6,146 nt of DNA from Acidobacteriota bacterium (GTDB lineage: Bacteria > Acidobacteriota > Aminicenantia > UBA2199): positions 1-6,146 of the forward strand of contig JAKAGC010000260.1 of assembly GCA_021817755.1 (NCBI GenBank). Direction: 5' to 3'. Below are positions 5,294 through 6,146 of this stretch, one piece after another. Position 1 is the stretch's first letter. Every line of letters begins with the position of its first letter. A model generated the notes under the pieces. It saw only the letters and a list, made by a program, of their open reading frames with translations, did no database searches and was not told where the DNA came from. Position numbers and translations under genes: made by a program.

Positions 5294-6146
5294 ATGAATG
5301 GAGTGATTCGATGTATGATAAACCGGGAGATAGTTGACATTACTTCTTCTCCCGGAGGAGTAACCCTGGATTATCTCCGGCACCATCAAAATTTATCCGG
5401 CACAAAAGAGGGTTGCCGTGAAGGCGAATGTGGTGCTTGTACTGTCCTATTGGGAGAGCCACGGGATGGTTCCATGTTTTATAGAGCTGTTGCATCTTGC
5501 CTCCTCCCCGTAGGAGAATTGGAAGGGAAGCATGTTGTTACCATCGAAGGTATTAATATGGACTCTCTTACTCCCATACAGCAAGCAATAGTCGATGAAG
5601 GAGCTTCTCAATGTGGATTCTGTACTCCCGGGATAATTATGTCTCTTACCGGTTTTTTTCTCACATCCTCCACTCTTGATTATGAAGAAGCCATCGACGC
5701 TCTTGACGGAAATATCTGCCGCTGTACCGGTTATTTATCCATCCAGCGTGCCATAAAAAAATTATGTAACACTTTTATTCCACAATTAAATTACTCGATC
5801 CCCCGTTTACAACAATTGATAGATTGGTTCATTTTACCCGAGTATTTTTTAGACGTTTACACTCAATTGAAAAACATAGCTCAAATGGAAGCTCCAGTAG
5901 CCGATTTATCAGACCTTCATTCCAAAAGTGATACAATAATTGCCGGTGCTACTGATTTGTATGTTCAGCGCCCCGATGAATTATCGGAAAAGGAATTGAA
6001 TTTTATTTCAAGGCATCCTGAATTTACAGGTATTCGTAAAAAAAATAACTGGATATTTGTCGGCAGTGGAACAACTGTCCAGGAATTTCAGCACTCGCCC
6101 TTAATCAATGAATTCTTTCCCAATATGAAAGAGTATCTAAAATTAG
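5294..6146 (+). CDS. xdhA: Xanthine dehydrogenase-type 2Fe-2S/FAD subunit (partial, C-terminus outside)
   Basis: 284 codons are present and the frame is still open at the window end. XdhA-type small subunits are around 460-490 residues, so roughly 60% is here. It is the electron-transfer part of a molybdenum hydroxylase, taking electrons from the molybdenum site through two 2Fe-2S clusters to FAD. The plant-type ferredoxin domain (about 4-85) has Cys41, 46, 49 in CREGECGAC, and Cys69. The helical 2Fe-2S domain (about 90-160) has Cys107 and 110 (QCGFCTPG) and Cys142 and 144 (ICRCTGY). After a linker, the FAD domain begins with IIAGATDLYV (215-224) and continues to GIRKKNNWIFVGSGTTVQEF (246-265). 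All eight cluster cysteines are present. The fused Fe-S/FAD order matches Rhodobacter-type XdhA rather than enzymes with a separate FeS subunit. A xdhB-like molybdenum subunit should follow. Purines are the default substrate guess; it could be another aromatic N-heterocycle or aldehyde. Confidence 0.94.
   Translation, partial: MNGVIRCMINREIVDITSSPGGVTLDYLRHHQNLSGTKEGCREGECGACTVLLGEPRDGSMFYRAVASCLLPVGELEGKHVVTIEGINMDSLTPIQQAIVDEGASQCGFCTPGIIMSLTGFFLTSSTLDYEEAIDALDGNICRCTGYLSIQRAIKKLCNTFIPQLNYSIPRLQQLIDWFILPEYFLDVYTQLKNIAQMEAPVADLSDLHSKSDTIIAGATDLYVQRPDELSEKELNFISRHPEFTGIRKKNNWIFVGSGTTVQEFQHSPLINEFFPNMKEYLKL

Noticed and set aside
1..6146. CRISPR array, tRNA, rRNA or complete insertion sequence
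   Set aside because: No spaced repeats, cloverleaf or recognisable transposase with terminal inverted repeats was seen on either strand.

Overview
The window looks like a moderately AT-rich Gram-negative bacterial chromosome. The Gram-negative call rests on a 1036-residue outer-membrane TonB-dependent receptor of the Oar-like type (signal peptide, carboxypeptidase-regulatory-like domain, plug, large beta-barrel, C-terminal Phe). Such receptors are common in Acidobacteriota, Aminicenantota-like lineages, Bacteroidota and Myxococcota. The sequence alone does not fix the phylum; an Acidobacteriota/Aminicenantota-type origin is only a guess.

Layout: 1-348 is mostly non-coding. It may hold the last 27 codons of an unidentified plus-strand gene (3-86), and it contains a strong intrinsic terminator (288-326) serving the minus-strand receptor gene (349-3459). 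A 190-bp divergent intergenic region (3460-3649) holds a degenerate 9-bp tandem repeat, a dyad over a candidate extended -10 for the receptor, and a -10-like box only 7 nt from the start of the next plus-strand gene. The plus strand then carries a molybdenum-hydroxylase set: a MocA-type cofactor nucleotidyltransferase (3650-4270), an XdhC-family maturation factor (4372-5229), and the 2Fe-2S/FAD subunit of a xanthine dehydrogenase-type enzyme (from 5294, cut by the window end).

How the genes work together (family knowledge plus inference): MocA makes the cytidylylated molybdopterin cofactor, XdhC binds the cofactor, supports its sulfuration and delivers it to the apo-enzyme, and the 2Fe-2S/FAD subunit carries electrons away from a molybdenum subunit probably encoded just beyond the window. 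The substrate cannot be read from this part.

The most interesting non-coding signal is the xdhC leader. Behind a very good extended -10 promoter, a 12-bp segment containing the Shine-Dalgarno sequence is tandemly duplicated, and an upstream arm can pair with either copy. One pairing would hide the true ribosome site and the other would leave it free. The protein-coding content is otherwise recognisable, and I see no clearly new multi-gene system.
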